DNA of 64,000 bases from assembly GCA_033961575.1 (NCBI GenBank), contig CM066732.1, forward strand, positions 83,569,687 to 83,633,686, read 5' to 3'. Shown here one piece after another: positions 32,811-45,084 of the stretch. Position 1 is the stretch's first letter; every line of letters begins with the position of its first letter. Under the pieces are notes generated by a model. That model had not been told where the DNA came from. It made no database searches and worked only from the letters and a program-made list of their open reading frames with translations. The translations under genes and the position numbers were made by a program. Source of the DNA: Aselliscus stoliczkanus (taxonomy: Eukaryota; Chordata; Mammalia; Chiroptera; Hipposideridae).

Positions 32811-34375
32811 AAATAAATAAATATCCTTCAACAAAAACATCTAAAACTGCTCATTTTGATAGACAAAAAAAATTTAAATGTCAGTCAAATTCACAAGACA
32901 AAAAAGAAATTGTCACACACTAAAAGCAAAGGATTTAAACAGAAGTTAAGCTTACCCTTAGATTGACCAGAGTGGATTATTGTCCAACTAACTTAATAGA
33001 TTGGATTTGAGTTCCCCACCAGAGAAAGAACATGAGGCTTTTGACCCATACAAAGCAGGGTATTGGCACCAATGTGTATGCATAAGTCTAAGAACTTGAA
33101 GGATGGACTAGAAATGAAACGTCTATCTACCATCTCAGAGACAAGAACAAAGCTTGTTGTCTTTACTGAGGTCTGGGTGAAAAAATAGTCTTTTTTGAGG
33201 CCTTGAGACACTGAGCATGGGCCCTATGTAAGTTTAGGGTTCAAAGTTACACTATATGCATGGTCTGGTAAATCTCCCATCCAAGAAATAAAAATGAAAA
33301 TTGATCCCCGGTGCTGGAATCCTTGGGACAGGAAGCAATAAATGAAAAACTGCTCCATGCTCCATAGGTATTCTCCTATAACTCAGCCTTCAAGTGATTG
33401 TCATAGGGGGGAAATGTGTTTTTTGTTTTTTTTTTTAAAGACAAATCATAATCCACGATGAGTGAAATCCACAGGTACAAAACCAGGAATACTAGGGGCC
33501 AGGAATTTGAGATTATAGATTAACAACTACAAAGAGGAAAAAATTAAGGAGGCCTAAAATGATTAAAGACATTAAAGAAGAAATCCCAGAATATAAGATA
33601 CCATTAAATAGACAAGTATCAAGTTAATAAATATGGGATATCTAGATATGAAAAATTTTGTCACTGACGTTTAAAAAAAATCAAAGGTAGGGTTAAATAG
33701 TAGATTAAACAAACATGAGGTGATATTTGTGATCTGAAAAATAAATCTGAGAAAATTACCAGAAAACATCAAGAGAAATAAAAATACAGAAAACGTGTAA
33801 AAGAGAGTAAGAAAGAGATAAAATGAGGTTGTTCAACCTATAAAGAAATTTTACTAACTCCAAAATATATAACAAAATTGTGGTCAATATTTTAAATGTT
33901 TATTAAAATGTCTACAACACATAATATTGACAACTTCATTAACCATTAAATTTAAATTCCATGTAAAACTTCCCCTTTATTAGAAAATTTTAGAATTTCT
34001 TACTTTGAAGGAATTCCTAAGATTCCAAAACTTCCAAGTCAATAAATAACAAATTAGTTTAGAGCCAACTAGTTTCAAAAGCAAAATTGTGAATGACAAA
34101 AACTTTCAAAACTTTCAAAACATTTCCCAAATGCCACTTTAATGTGTGATTTGAGTATATTTTAAAATGCCTGATATGGTTTTCAGAAATGAAGGACATC
34201 AGGGCAATGACAGTTCTTCAATACACTGTGATTGGCTCAGTAGACTCCTCACCAACAATGAATATTCTTTGTACAACATGTAGGAAGTATGGATGCATTT
34301 GGTCCTACAATTATGCCTCTTACTCTAAATCCTTTTCTTCTTCCTATGGCTATGGCAAGAATAAGGATCATTGAC
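32811..34375. other. Unique AT-rich sequence
   Basis: About 1.6 kb with no gene or confident repeat. Confidence 0.5.
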
Positions 34376-34379
34376 TTAT

Positions 34380-34600
34380 CATATATCAGACACTGTGCCC
34401 AGAGTTCCAAATGCTTTAACTCCTCTAAGCCTCGAAATAACACTAGGAAATAGGCTCAATTATCTTTAGTTTATAGATATGGAAATTGTGACCTAGAGAG
34501 TTATGTAACTTGCCAAACATGACTCTGATAGCAAGGGTTGAAAAGATTTAGGAAATGAACCTTTCTGACTTCAATGCTTTGTTTTTGCTCATTATGCTAT
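34380..34600 (-). mobile_element. MIR SINE
   Basis: 'cagacactgtgcccagag', 'ttaactcctctaagcctcg', 'tatggaaattgtgacctaga' and 'aacttgccaaacatgactc' are reverse-complement MIR landmarks. Confidence 0.75.
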
Positions 34601-35005
34601 GTTGCTCTCGAAGTCTCTACAGAAAGGAAGAATATTGTTGGCAGGCCTAATATTTGCCAAATGAATTCAATTAACTTTCATTATAATGTCTAAAGGGTTG
34701 GACAGAAAATATTCATATAATGATGGTCCGAAATCTCCAGCAATGGCCAGAAGTTAAGGCCTTTAGAAGTCCCAAGCACTGCAATATTGTGGTGATTATG
34801 AAGATGTTTTTGTTCTTTTCCACTCTGCATTTAATGAAAATGTAAAAAATGTTAAATTGCAAAATCAGGGTAAAATAGACAGTTCTAGTTTTGTTCGTGA
34901 TGGTTGTTTTTTTTTCTGAAATATCACGTATTGAATTATTTCAAAAATGAATTTCTTTTCTTTTGATGTACCTTATCTTACTGGTGTCCTAAACATATAC
35001 TTGGT
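34601..35005. other. Unique sequence
   Basis: Nothing recognised. Confidence 0.5.
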
Positions 35006-35006
35006 C

Positions 35007-35372
35007 TGTGTGATGCTTAATTTTATGTGTCAACTTGCAGGAAATTTTTGGATGAAATTAATATTTAATTGGTGAACTGTGAGTAAAGCCAATTGCCTTC
35101 CATAATGTGGGTGGGCCTTAGCCAATCACTGAAGGTCTGAATAGAACAAAGACTGGCCTCTCTGTTCAAGAGGGAATTCTCCAGCTGAGTGCCTCCCAAC
35201 TTCATCTGCCTCGGTCCCGCCTCTGTCTCCAGCCTGATGTCCCATACTCATTTGGGCTTGCCAGCCTCCATAATTATGTGAGTCAGTTCTTTCGTATTAA
35301 GTCTCTTTCTATATACTGTTTCCATACACATATTATTGATTCTGTTTCTCAGGAACATCCTGAATAATACAG
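35007..35372 (+). mobile_element. MLT2-type ERVL LTR
   Basis: Starts TGTGATGCTTAATTTTATGT and has 'taatatttaattggtgaact', 'tccataatgtgggtgggcc', 'ggtctgaatagaacaaag', 'aagagggaattctccag', ending 'ctgtttctcaggaacatcc' and 'tgaataatac'. This order matches the MLT2 LTR of ERVL endogenous retroviruses. Solo LTR; no coding part is seen beside it. Confidence 0.8.
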
Positions 35373-35629
35373 TTTATCTTCTGAGTCATCCATATTTCCA
35401 AAAGCCCCACCCTCAGTCAAGTGTCCTAAATCTGTCTTTTCTTTTTTAATGTTAATGTTTGAATTCTCAGTTCAGTATGGTCTCACTTACTTTGCAGAAC
35501 ATGCAGCTACTTATTTAGAATCCTAGACTTTCTCCCTCTTACTTCTCTGGCGCTAAGGACACACCCCACAATTTATCTTTCTCCTTAGGTCTCCTATGGA
35601 AATTTAACCTTGGTTTAGGAAACAAGGTA

Positions 35630-35855
35630 ACATAGTTGTAAACATGGGCTATGGAATCAGTCCTTCATTCCAGTCACAATGTTCTGTCACCTTGGGCAAG
35701 TCACTTTGAGTCCCACTACCCTCATTGGTAAAATATGGAGATAAAAGAGATATTGTCTGTAATGATGTTTCACAAGCTGTACAAATACAAGTTTTTGATA
35801 AATGTTGATTATTTAGATCATTATAGGCATTATATTATTAAGCATGTAAGCATGT
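35630..35855 (+). mobile_element. MIR SINE
   Basis: 'gggctatggaatcagtcc', 'caccttgggcaagtcactt', 'attggtaaaatatggagata' and 'ttttgataaatgttgatt' in MIR order. Confidence 0.8.
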
Positions 35856-36019
35856 ATGTAATTCTGTACCTTTAACTTATAGTCTTTGGTCATTGGTGAA
35901 GGTGGTGGATTTATGAAAAAGTAATTAAAAGGTCCTTTTGAAACTGTCCTGTGGACCCATAATGGAAGGGATTTGAGAGCCTACATATTAAGTGATAAAC
36001 CCTGACTATGAATTGGAGA

Positions 36020-36038
36020 TGTGTGTGTGTGTGTGTGA

Positions 36039-36080
<42 letters not shown>
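36020..36080. repeat. (TG)n microsatellite
   Basis: About 30 TG units with one GAATG interruption. Confidence 0.95.
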
Positions 36081-36082
<2 letters not shown>

Positions 36083-38490
36083 TGCTTTTCAGCTATGCTA
36101 TCTGCTGTCCTTGTCCTAAGTATGGTGGCAGTCTCCAACCACCTCAGAACTTTATAGTCACATATTACTTGTTCTCCAGCCTACTCTTTTTCCCTCCTGC
36201 TCTTGAGGTGCTGAAGACTCTGTGGGTGATTATGCTTGATGCCATTGTTCCCTTTTCTCATCTCCTCCTTTGACTAGTCCAGCATATACAAGTGTCATCA
36301 CTGCCCACTCTACACAAAAGATGCCCCACCCCCCACAACACTTAGTAAGAGTCTAACACACCAGCTTGTGGGTCTGCATGTAATTTTCAAGCTTATGAGA
36401 AACAAGCTACTTTTTCTTATACCAGATATTTAACTGGTTCTGATTCCAATGAGATCTGAACTTTCACCAAAAAATCATCAGAAAATGTGGTCTAATGGTC
36501 TTAGAATTTCTTTTTTCTGGCCTGATTTTTTAAAAAATATAAAATGCAATTTAAGTAAATAATAATAATAAAACCAAAATCCAGCAAGTTTTTAGCACAG
36601 GTCACAGGACTTTCCTTCATCCACAAGAACATGGAAATCAAGCGAGCTTGAATTTTAAACCCTTTGAGGATCCTGTGCTGCTGTTTAAGTTGAGGCCCCA
36701 AGAGCCATGATTTACCATGTGTTGGTTGCAGTGTTTGGTTCTCAGAGAGAAGGGTCGAAATTACTTTCCCAAAGGCTGCCTTTCCTAAGGGTTATTTTTT
36801 ATGTGAAAGCACTCATTTCATAAACAATTGAATTAGTTCACATTAACCATCATCTATGGCAAAAGTACACAAAACATAAAGAAATCACCTAAAATAATGT
36901 TTTTGAACCAGCTGCTAAATTAAGTAATGTATTTGTTTTATTGCACATTTGCATAATAGGGCAAACTAGAAACTCTCTGTAACAGATGTGCTGGTGGCAG
37001 GGAGATTTGATTACTGGCTTCTGTTATTAATCACTGCACAAATCTTAAATGATTTGTTTCTACAGTTTGATCAATTTACATCTCAGAACGTACATTTATG
37101 CACACAATGTAGAGATAAAGCATCTGTTCACACCTTTCGTGGAGGCATCGATATATTTATGGGAATTGAAGTTTTGTTAACCACGGCATAGGAAACTTTG
37201 GCTCAAGAGTGACAACTTTTGGAAAGATCCCATTATTTATTCTTATCAAATTATTCCATAAATAAAAACAATCTTGCCATTTCCAGAACCTCACGTAGTG
37301 ATGTCTATTGTTTAGCCTCTTCTATGAAAACAAACAAAACATATGATATTTGAAACTCATAGGCTTTCAACCATGGTCCTTCCTATTTCCTACAAATCAC
37401 TCCAGAATTTTGAAGATTTACAAGGTACCATGGCATTATTGAGAACTACTGTATGGAGTTTTGAAAATTATTCTTCCTCTTTTAATTTTACGTTTGACAT
37501 TTCATAATCCAATCTATGATTCCATCAGCATTTTAAATAAGTGTAATACCTTTTAAGATGGCATGACTAAATTTTTTTTAAAAAGTAAAAACACAGGCAA
37601 TATAAAATTGTTTCATTAATTTTCAATTAAGCATGATAAATGCATTGGTTCTACACATAAATGTTTTCCCAATAAGTCAAAACACTAGATAATGTGATTT
37701 TTCTTTTCCCCACTTGTGGGTATTGCCATTATTTTGAAAGCAAGAAATAGTCAAAATACTCATAGAATGAAGTTAACATTTCAGCTTGTTGATTTTAGGG
37801 GCTGAATTACATTAGATGGATTACTTATTATCATCCCTTGCTATAATGATTCACCCTTTAGATTCTAACGTTTCTCTTACTAATTTTATACATTTTCATA
37901 CATATTTTATGATTAATTTTGGTTTCTTTTAAAACCACAATAACCAGCTGGGAAGGAAGAGAAACCTTTGGAGATTTTGTTTCTCATACCATTCTGGTTT
38001 CCCATTTTGGCCTCCTATTTCAACATGGTAGAGAGAAAAAAAAGGGAAAAGAAAAACAAAAAACAACAACAAAAAAACTTGGGACTGAAATTAAATGCAT
38101 CATTTCTGAAAATGGGATGAAGTTTCAGATAAAGGCTTTGTTTTTAATGCCTAGGAAAAAATTAAAATGTATATATTTTTCTCAGTCAGAGGCAAGGCTG
38201 TTATGGTTGCAACCCCTGCCTTTTTATAGTTCATCCTGGGAGCTAATGAAGCATTGCATATTGGTTTCAAATTCAAAGCATATGTAGTCACTGAGGCATT
38301 TTTTCTTTATATAGCATGATTTCAAAAGGAGCCCCAAATGTGGTCATCTTAGAAAATGCAATTTGGTCGAGTACTAAAGAACTTTTTTCCCAAATGACAG
38401 AAATCTTCCCCTTTGAATTGCCTACAAGAACACAAACTGGCTGTGAAGTACATTCACAACTCTAAAAATGTACAGGAGCTGATGGAAATA
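36081..38490. other. Unique sequence; possible conserved non-coding DNA at 36815-37170
   Basis: About 2.4 kb without a gene or clear repeat. Chance frames such as 122 codons at 37919-38287 (Lys-rich because of A-runs) have no domain. Confidence 0.4.
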
Positions 38491-38938
38491 TATTAAAGGA
38501 CTGGCATGTCAAGGCCATGAAGGGCATTGGGCAAATTTGGATAAATGTGTCCAGGTTTCACAGGATCCGAATCAGAAGTGAGTTAGAGGACAATGTAAAA
38601 AGATGTTGAAGAGGATAATATAATACAGACAACAAACTTAACAGCATTACACATCCAGAGCCATCTCCAAAGTCATTAAAGCTGTTGCCGGGGGTGTCTG
38701 CCAAAGAGCCAGATGTCATTCTGCTACAACTTGGCATCTGATGGTTGTCATTTATAGGAGAGAATCAAGTAAGGACTGTAATTAGGTGTATGCTGAATCG
38801 AACCCTTCCTTTTGACTCCAGTGGGGGCTTTTTTTTTTTTTTTTTTCCAGAACACATGGAGAGTAAAGCAAGGCAAATAATCTGCCTTTCAGACCCCTAA
38901 AAGTTCATGTATTTTCTCCCCTTGGGGGAAATGTATGG

Positions 38939-38939
<1 letters not shown>

Positions 38940-38969
<30 letters not shown>

Positions 38970-39105
38970 CATTTTTATATATTTATTTAATATATTTTTA
39001 TATATTAAATATATTTTTTTAAATATATTTAATTAAATATTTTTTAAATATATTTATTAAATATATTTTTATATATTTTTTTATATATTTACATATTTTT
39101 TTTTT
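38940..39105. repeat. AT-only low-complexity tract
   Basis: Begins as about 14 TA units, then imperfect ATATTTTT/AAATATATT units for about 140 bases with almost no G or C. Confidence 0.9.
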
Positions 39106-39109
39106 TCGC

Positions 39110-39600
39110 CACACACATTAAGCATTTATTGTGCTCTTTGGAGATGACAAAGATAGGTTCCTGGACACCTCCAAAAGCATACACCCCTGTGGAAGGATCA
39201 TCATGTAAACAGATCAGTTACAAGTCTATCTTAGTAAGTGCTATGTTAGGGAAATTGGTTTAAAAATGGTGTTGTGGGAGTGCAAAGAGTGGAACAACAA
39301 CTCTGTGGAGATCTGGAAAAGGGCTCCACAGAGGAGGAGATATTAAGGATGAGCAAGCATTTGGCAGGTGGGTGAAAAAGTGAGGGGGTGAGCATTCTAG
39401 CAGAAGAAATCTCATGTAGACAAGTGATTATGAAATCACTTATGGAAAGGTCTGCTGTACTCTGGGAATGGGGAGGATTTATGCATGATAAGAGTCTGAA
39501 GCATGTAGGGATTCTAGAGGAGGTTAGTTCTAGTGGGAGGAGATGGAAAAAAATGCCTATTGAATCTTGAATTCCTGGTTTTGTAAAGGTTAGACTAAAG
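39110..39600 (-). mobile_element. L2 LINE 3' end, minus strand
   Basis: Reverse-complement L2: 'ttaagcatttattgtgctc' at the terminus, then 'gaaaagggctccacagagg', 'gagcaagcatttggcaggtg', 'agcattctagcagaagaa'. The 140-codon minus-strand frame at 39246-39668 spans this L2 and runs into a SINE, so it is not a gene. Confidence 0.65.
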
Positions 39601-39612
39601 AAGGTAAGTATA

Positions 39613-39982
39613 CGGGATGGCTTGGTTAGAGTATGTACTCTGAACAAGATTGCCAGTTTGATTCCCACACGGGCCAGTGAGCTGCGTCTTCTGCAACTAG
39701 ATTGAAGACAACAACTTGAGCTGAGCTGCAGCTGACCTGCTGATGGGCAACCGGATGGCTCAGTTGATTAGAGGGTGTGCTCTTAGCAACAAGGTTCCAT
39801 GGGATGGTGGACTGTGTCCCCTGCAACTAGATTGAAAATGGTGACTGGACTTGGAGTTGAGCTGCGCCCTCCACAACTAAGACTAAAGGACAATAACTTG
39901 ACTTAGAGCTGATGGGTCCTGGAAAAAGCACACTGTTCCCCGAAAAAACACATTGTTCCCCAATAAAGTTTTTTTAAAAAGT
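39613..39982 (+). mobile_element. Dimeric tRNA-derived SINE
   Basis: Two tRNA-like units in tandem, the first at 39613 (GGATGGCTTGGTTAGAG, then 'gtttgattccc') and the second from about 39748 (GGATGGCTCAGTTGATTAGAG in shortened form). Both carry 'ctgcaactagattgaa' in their bodies. The unit ends 'ccccaataaag' and a short T/A tail. The duplicated flanks (TAAGTATA at 39605-39612 and 39983-39990) enclose both halves, so the dimer moved as one element. Confidence 0.85.
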
Positions 39983-40016
39983 TAAGTATAAACTCATACT
40001 AATAACCCCTAAAAGT

Positions 40017-40250
40017 TAATAATAATAATAATAATAATAAATAATAATAATAGCTAACATTTGAGTGCTATCTGAATTCAGAATTAAGCCATCGATATCT
40101 CACCACAACCATATGGAATTGATTCAACAATTTTCGTCTTACAAATGAGGAAAAAGAGACTTAGAGGTGCTAAATAACATGCTTAAATTTATCTCACAGA
40201 CAAGCAGTAAAGCTAGGGAAAGTTTAGAAAGTCTTGCTCTCTAACACTGC
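40017..40250 (-). mobile_element. MIR SINE with an (AAT)n tract at its edge
   Basis: (AAT)n at 40017-40050, then 'tagctaacatttgagtgcta', 'cttacaaatgaggaaaaaga' and 'agacaagcagtaaagctagg', the reverse complement of MIR. Confidence 0.75.
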
Positions 40251-41394
40251 ATAAGCATATCTCCCACAGGTAGTTGTGTGTGTGCTCAGTACTTACAAAC
40301 TATCAACCCATTGGCGGGAAAAGGTTCCTATTCCTAAGTAGGAGACAATATGGCCGAGCAATTCAGCCTCCAGAATCGTTGATCCATTTTTCTGGATTAA
40401 ATCTAGAAATGATACTGAAAATATATATATTTTTAAAATTAGTTAAGGTAGGAAATTATCTGCCTCATCCCCAAGTAACTTCCTTGGGCACCAGAATACC
40501 CTGGAGGTGTTGCCTAGACCAAAGGGCAATTTTTAAAAGTTTTCAGAATATATTTAGTAATATGTACAGATGTTCATAATAGAGTTATTATGAGTTCATA
40601 TAATGGGATATAAAACCAGGTATACAGCATGATGATCAAATTTTTGAATGGGTAAATATGAATCAGAAACTCACACACACATATATAGTGTACATGCCAA
40701 GATAATATTAAGTGTCTGAATGCTAGGATTACAAGTGCTTCTTAAAATTTTTGCATCTTTCTCCCATGAACAGGTAGAATTTGTACAAGCAGAAAACATA
40801 AAACACCAAGAAGCGGAGAGTGCATGTAAGAGAGCACCCCAAGGCCAGAAGAAATTTAGAGAATCATCAGATTAGCAGTCCTTGAACCCTGAGAAAAGTT
40901 GAGGCCTCCTGCAAATCAGCCCAGGAACGAGGAACATTCTGCCCTCAGGACACATTAGTTTCACTGGGAGTATCACCAAGTGGCTTGGTCTCTACATTTT
41001 AAAACAAACTTTTGAGACTTCTTTTTTAGCAGACTCTCAGGGGCTCAAAGCACTTCCAAAATATCTGGGAGCCTTCTCTCATTCACCCGACCAGGTCGAA
41101 AACCTGAGACTGAGGTAACAACGGGCTTCAACAATAAAGAGATTATCTCACGTAAAACGAGTCCAAAAGACTGTCTAGTAGCTCTTAGGTAGGCTTTGAG
41201 GCACCCCGACCCAGGTCTGTCTACCTTTCTGATCTGCTCCAGCTCACTTCCTTCTTCGTACTGAGGGTGCTATGGTCACTGCATTGCAAGCATCATGTTC
41301 AGGCAGGATGTCCAGAGGCTGGTGCCGGTCCACCCGTTTCTTGTGACTTTAAGAATGAGGAAACTGTTCCCGAAAGACATTGGCAGCCTTCTTA
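40251..41394. other. Unique sequence
   Basis: No gene or confident repeat; a 101-codon plus-strand frame at 40274-40579 has no recognisable domain. Confidence 0.45.
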
Positions 41395-41396
41395 TA

Positions 41397-41972
41397 CAAG
41401 GTCAGACAACTAAGTTCACGAACTCATCCTAGAAAAAATGCTACATGCCTCACTGTTGAATATCACTACGGTCACCTTCAAAGTACTCCCCTTGGGAAGC
41501 TATGCACCGATGCCAGCGCCTAGTCCATCCTTAAAAGCAATTTTGGAACTCTTTCTCTGGAATGGCCATCAGAGCTGTCATCATATTACCCTTGATATCC
41601 TAAATATCATCAAAATGTCTTTCTTTCAATATTTCCTGTGTCTTCAGGTAAAGAAAGAAGTCATTGGGGGCCAGGTCAGATAAGTAGGGAGTGTGTTCCA
41701 ATACAGTTATTTGTTTAGTGGCTAAAAACTCCCTCCGGACAATGCAGTGTGAGCTGGTGCATTGTCATGATGCCAGAGTCATGATTTGTTGGCAAAAAGT
41801 TCAGGTTGTCTAACTTTTTCACCCAGCTTTTTCAGCACTTCCAAATAGTAAACTTGGTTAACTGTATGTCCAGTTGGTACAAATTCATAATGAATAATCT
41901 CTCTGATACAAAAAAAAAAATTAGCAACATGGTTGAAATGTATAAGTCTCCGAACTTAATTGTTAAGCCTCA
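41397..41972 (-). mobile_element. Mariner transposon, internally deleted copy (sister of 8504)
   Basis: A 576-bp element flanked by TA (41395-41396, 41973-41974) with the same inverted ends (AACTAAGTTC and GAACTTAATTGTTAAGCC). Read on the minus strand it is collinear with the copy at 8504 throughout, including the left-end join through a T-run into 'gtatcagag'. Confidence 0.93.
41450..41909 (-). pseudogene. Mariner transposase, C-terminal part, broken
   Basis: Minus-strand remnant of the same transposase: IIHYEF with the Val codon that the other copy has lost a base from, HHDNAPAH (second Asp), PNDFFLY (third Asp) and a C-terminus ending in an Ile-Gln-Gln-stop-like tail. The N-terminal DNA-binding domain and first Asp are missing by the shared deletion. 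Small indels break the frame at several places, so no useful protein can be made. Confidence 0.88.
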
Positions 41973-41974
41973 TA

Positions 41975-43170
41975 TTTATTTATGTTCACTAAGTGGTAGT
42001 TTTTGAATTGTATGAATTTGTTTTTTTGGAAGTCCAGTTTCCACTCACCTTCCTTTTTGATGAGAGCTATGTCATATATTTCCTGGAGGCCCAATTTTAA
42101 AGCATCTGACTAAACAGAAATGTGCCCGTCATGTTAGAGAAAATACAAGAGGTCAAGGACTCTATTCTAATCAGTCCATGCGGCTCTAGGTATTGCTGTA
42201 AAAGCTTAGTCAGCAGCTTCTCTCTTGTTCTATACCAGGTACAATACTAAGGACACGGTAAACAAACTTCTGCCACAAGATTTTATGAAGATGGTGGGCC
42301 CCTTGTTCTAAAAACATCTGCACTCATGGTAGGGTGTGGGGGGGGGGGGTTAAGACAAAGTTTCTGGCCCAGCAGCATTCATCATGGGAGGTATAGGGCA
42401 ATTTCTTTGTCCCTTGGCATCAGAATACTTTGGTAAACCCAGGCACAAGCAACGTAGACGATGTGCCATTTATTTTGCAAGCAGCAGAGGTGACAGGGAA
42501 TGAGAGTAAAGGTGGGCCCAGCCCTGCTGGTTATGGTTCCAAGGCAACCAGTGAACACTCGGGACTGAGACTGGGCTCGAAGAAAGTGTAAGGATACACT
42601 TGGATACAAATGAACCCTGGTTGTAGAAGCAGCCTCATCCCCAAAAGTATGGCCTCCCTCCCCTTTTAAAATTATTTCTGCTCAAATGCTGACGTTGTGT
42701 TGCAGAGGGGACAATGTTCCCCCAGCTATGGAATTTATTTATTTTTTCCCATCTGGGGAGCCTAGGTGTCCGGCCTGCCCTCCAGCTATACGTGATGAGT
42801 CCCTATCTTGGCTAGGTCGCTTACCTTTGATAACAAAGGGACCCAACTGGTTTTTCTTAATAAGGCAAGCATTACACCAAACTAGATCCTATAGTAGTTA
42901 GGGCTCCTTGCGGTTGCAGAGGAGCAGGGCTCATTGCGGACAGAGCAGCAGATAGCTGTGTGTTTTGGGGAATGTCATCTGAAGTGTCACCAGTGCATGG
43001 CTGTTGGAGGCCAGGGGCATCCATAAACACAAAAACCCAACTCACTTCTTCCAGCCTGGATGAGGCTAGAAGAGCAGAATTCTGATATTTTTAAAGTTCA
43101 AAGGGCAGCTTAAAGGGGCCACATCAGGTTGGAAAGTGGAAGACTGTCTACTTCTCCCAATTCTGCTCCT
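41975..43170. other. Unique sequence
   Basis: About 1.2 kb with a run of 10 G at about 42340; no gene recognised. Confidence 0.45.
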
Positions 43171-43179
43171 TAAATATTG

Positions 43180-43830
43180 TTCAGGCGAGTATTATTTATT
43201 CCCTGAGTTACTGCCAACTGCCTTCTAACTCCATACTCTTGCCAATCCATTCTCCACAGAGCAACCAGTGGTCTCAAAAACTGTAAACAAACATCAGGCC
43301 ACACTGTTTCTTAAAGACCTTTAATGTATTCTATTCCACTTAAAGTGAAACCTGAACTCCTCACCACAGCCCTCAACACCTTGATGAGCAGGGCACATAA
43401 ACCTTTCCAAGCTCATCTCCTCCACCTGTACCCCTTGCCCATTGGGCTCCAGCCACATGACCTTCTTCTACTTCCTGAAACAAAAAACGTCATTCTCACA
43501 CGACAAGTTTTGCAGAAGCTGTTTTCTCTGCCTAAAATATACCCCAACTCCCCTGCCCCCAGCACTGTTTGCATGTCTGTTTCATCAGGTTTGAGCCTGT
43601 CAGTTCCTCAGAAAGACTGTTCCTGACCATTTTACACAAAATTAGCTTTCTAGCTTGTTTCCTTTGTAATTTGTAATTTATTTATCTGTGTATTTGTCTT
43701 TTTTCCTATTCCTGTAATAAGAATGTAAGTTCTCGAGTGGGGTATCCAGGTTTGCCTTATTGGTTTTTGTGTCCCCAGTCTCTGGCAAGGTGTGACTTAC
43801 AAGTCATCAATGAATATTTATTAAAGGAGG
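43180..43830 (+). mobile_element. L2 LINE 3' region
   Basis: 'ccattctccacagagcaacc', 'agtgaaacctgaactcctc', 'cttgatgagcagggcacat', 'gttttctctgcctaaaat', 'taagaatgtaagttctcgag', 'gtgtccccagtctctggca', 'atcaatgaatatttattaaa'. All in L2 order. The 100-codon frame at 43324-43626 is degraded L2. Confidence 0.72.
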
Positions 43831-44935
43831 AAATGTATTAGTGAAATAGGAGAAAATCTGACAGGTAAAATCCTACCATCTCTAAAAGTATTTTCTGACT
43901 AGGCCACCTGAAATTGTCATCATAGTCTTTTCCTGCCTGTTCTCTCTCTTTTTTTCCTTTTTTTTTACATTATTTTCATTGTTCCCATTTATTGAGTGCA
44001 TGTTGTGAATGTTATTCTAGGGATCAGATGTACTTATAGATGTAAGACTTATGTTCTTTCCTGATGACCTAATGGAAGTGTAAACTATCAATGAGAAAAG
44101 AGAATCACCACAGAGGAGTGGAATTTTGAGGGGATTTTCATAAAGGAAGCTTCTGGGACTTAACATCAACTTTGAAGGAGATATAGGAATTAGAAACTAT
44201 ATAAAGAAGAGGGGAGGACACTCAAGACAAGGCAAATAGGATGTTTGGAGAGAAACTGGAATGTGTGGAAAAAATGAGATTATGTTTATATATGTTAATT
44301 TGATTTGATAGCAAATGTCTGGACAATTCCTATTGAGTATATGATTTTTGCCATTTACATAGTCATTAATTGCACCTTACTTTGTAAATATCTTCATTTG
44401 GTGTCTTGAATCATAATTTGAATTGTGTTATTTATCTGCACCATGTATCTGTTTTTCTTTCCAATGAGATTATAAGCATTATACAAGCAAAAGCCTTGTA
44501 CCATTCATGTTTGTATCTACAGTTTCAGGTTATCCAAATTGGAAAACGCTCAGATAATCCTTTAGCTATGTCTTCTACTTGAGAATGATGCCTCTATATG
44601 ACATATCTAATACAAGATTATCCAGCCTTTTAATAAACTTTCCACAGAAAGGTTCTTACAAGGAGCATGTTTCAGTATGAAATAGATTTTATTTTATGGC
44701 AGCAAATTCTTAAATCTCACTCCTTCTCAACTTTCCACCACTAATCCTAGTTAAGTCTTCTGGAATTACACACATGCAAGAAAAAATTAATCCTTTTCTG
44801 TAAAGTAGTCCCTTGCATATTTGAAGGCATATTTGTTTTTCCTGTTTGCCTATTATTTTTTAGCTAAATATTCCTACTTTTATTAGTTATTCCTCACCAA
44901 CTTTTGCACTCACATTCAAATACATCTATTTTCTT
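43831..44935. other. Unique sequence
   Basis: No gene or confident repeat; a short L2/MIR-like phrase is present near 43985-44035. Confidence 0.45.
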
Positions 44936-44944
44936 AAACAACTG

Positions 44945-45075
44945 CAAAGTTGTTGTGAGCTCCATGATAACCTGTATCCTCCTTGTTTCATTCACACTGC
45001 ATTCACATCTCCCTTATAATCATGGTTGATATATAATAGACAATGAAAAAATATTTGCTAAATGAATAAATGAAG
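44945..45075 (+). mobile_element. L2 3' end fragment
   Basis: 'gagctccatgataacctg' and 'tttgctaaatgaataaatga' are diverged L2 terminal phrases. Confidence 0.5.
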
Positions 45076-45084
45076 GACTAGAAG

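Noticed and set aside
35911..36138. His/Thr or Cys/Val repeat proteins read from TG/CA tracts (also at 8056, 24719 and 63730)
   Set aside because: These come only from microsatellites.
37919..38287. Plus-strand open frame of 122 codons
   Set aside because: A-runs give the Lys-rich centre; no domain and no supporting context.
39246..39668. Minus-strand open frame of 140 codons
   Set aside because: It spans an L2 3' end and the start of the dimeric SINE, two unrelated elements.
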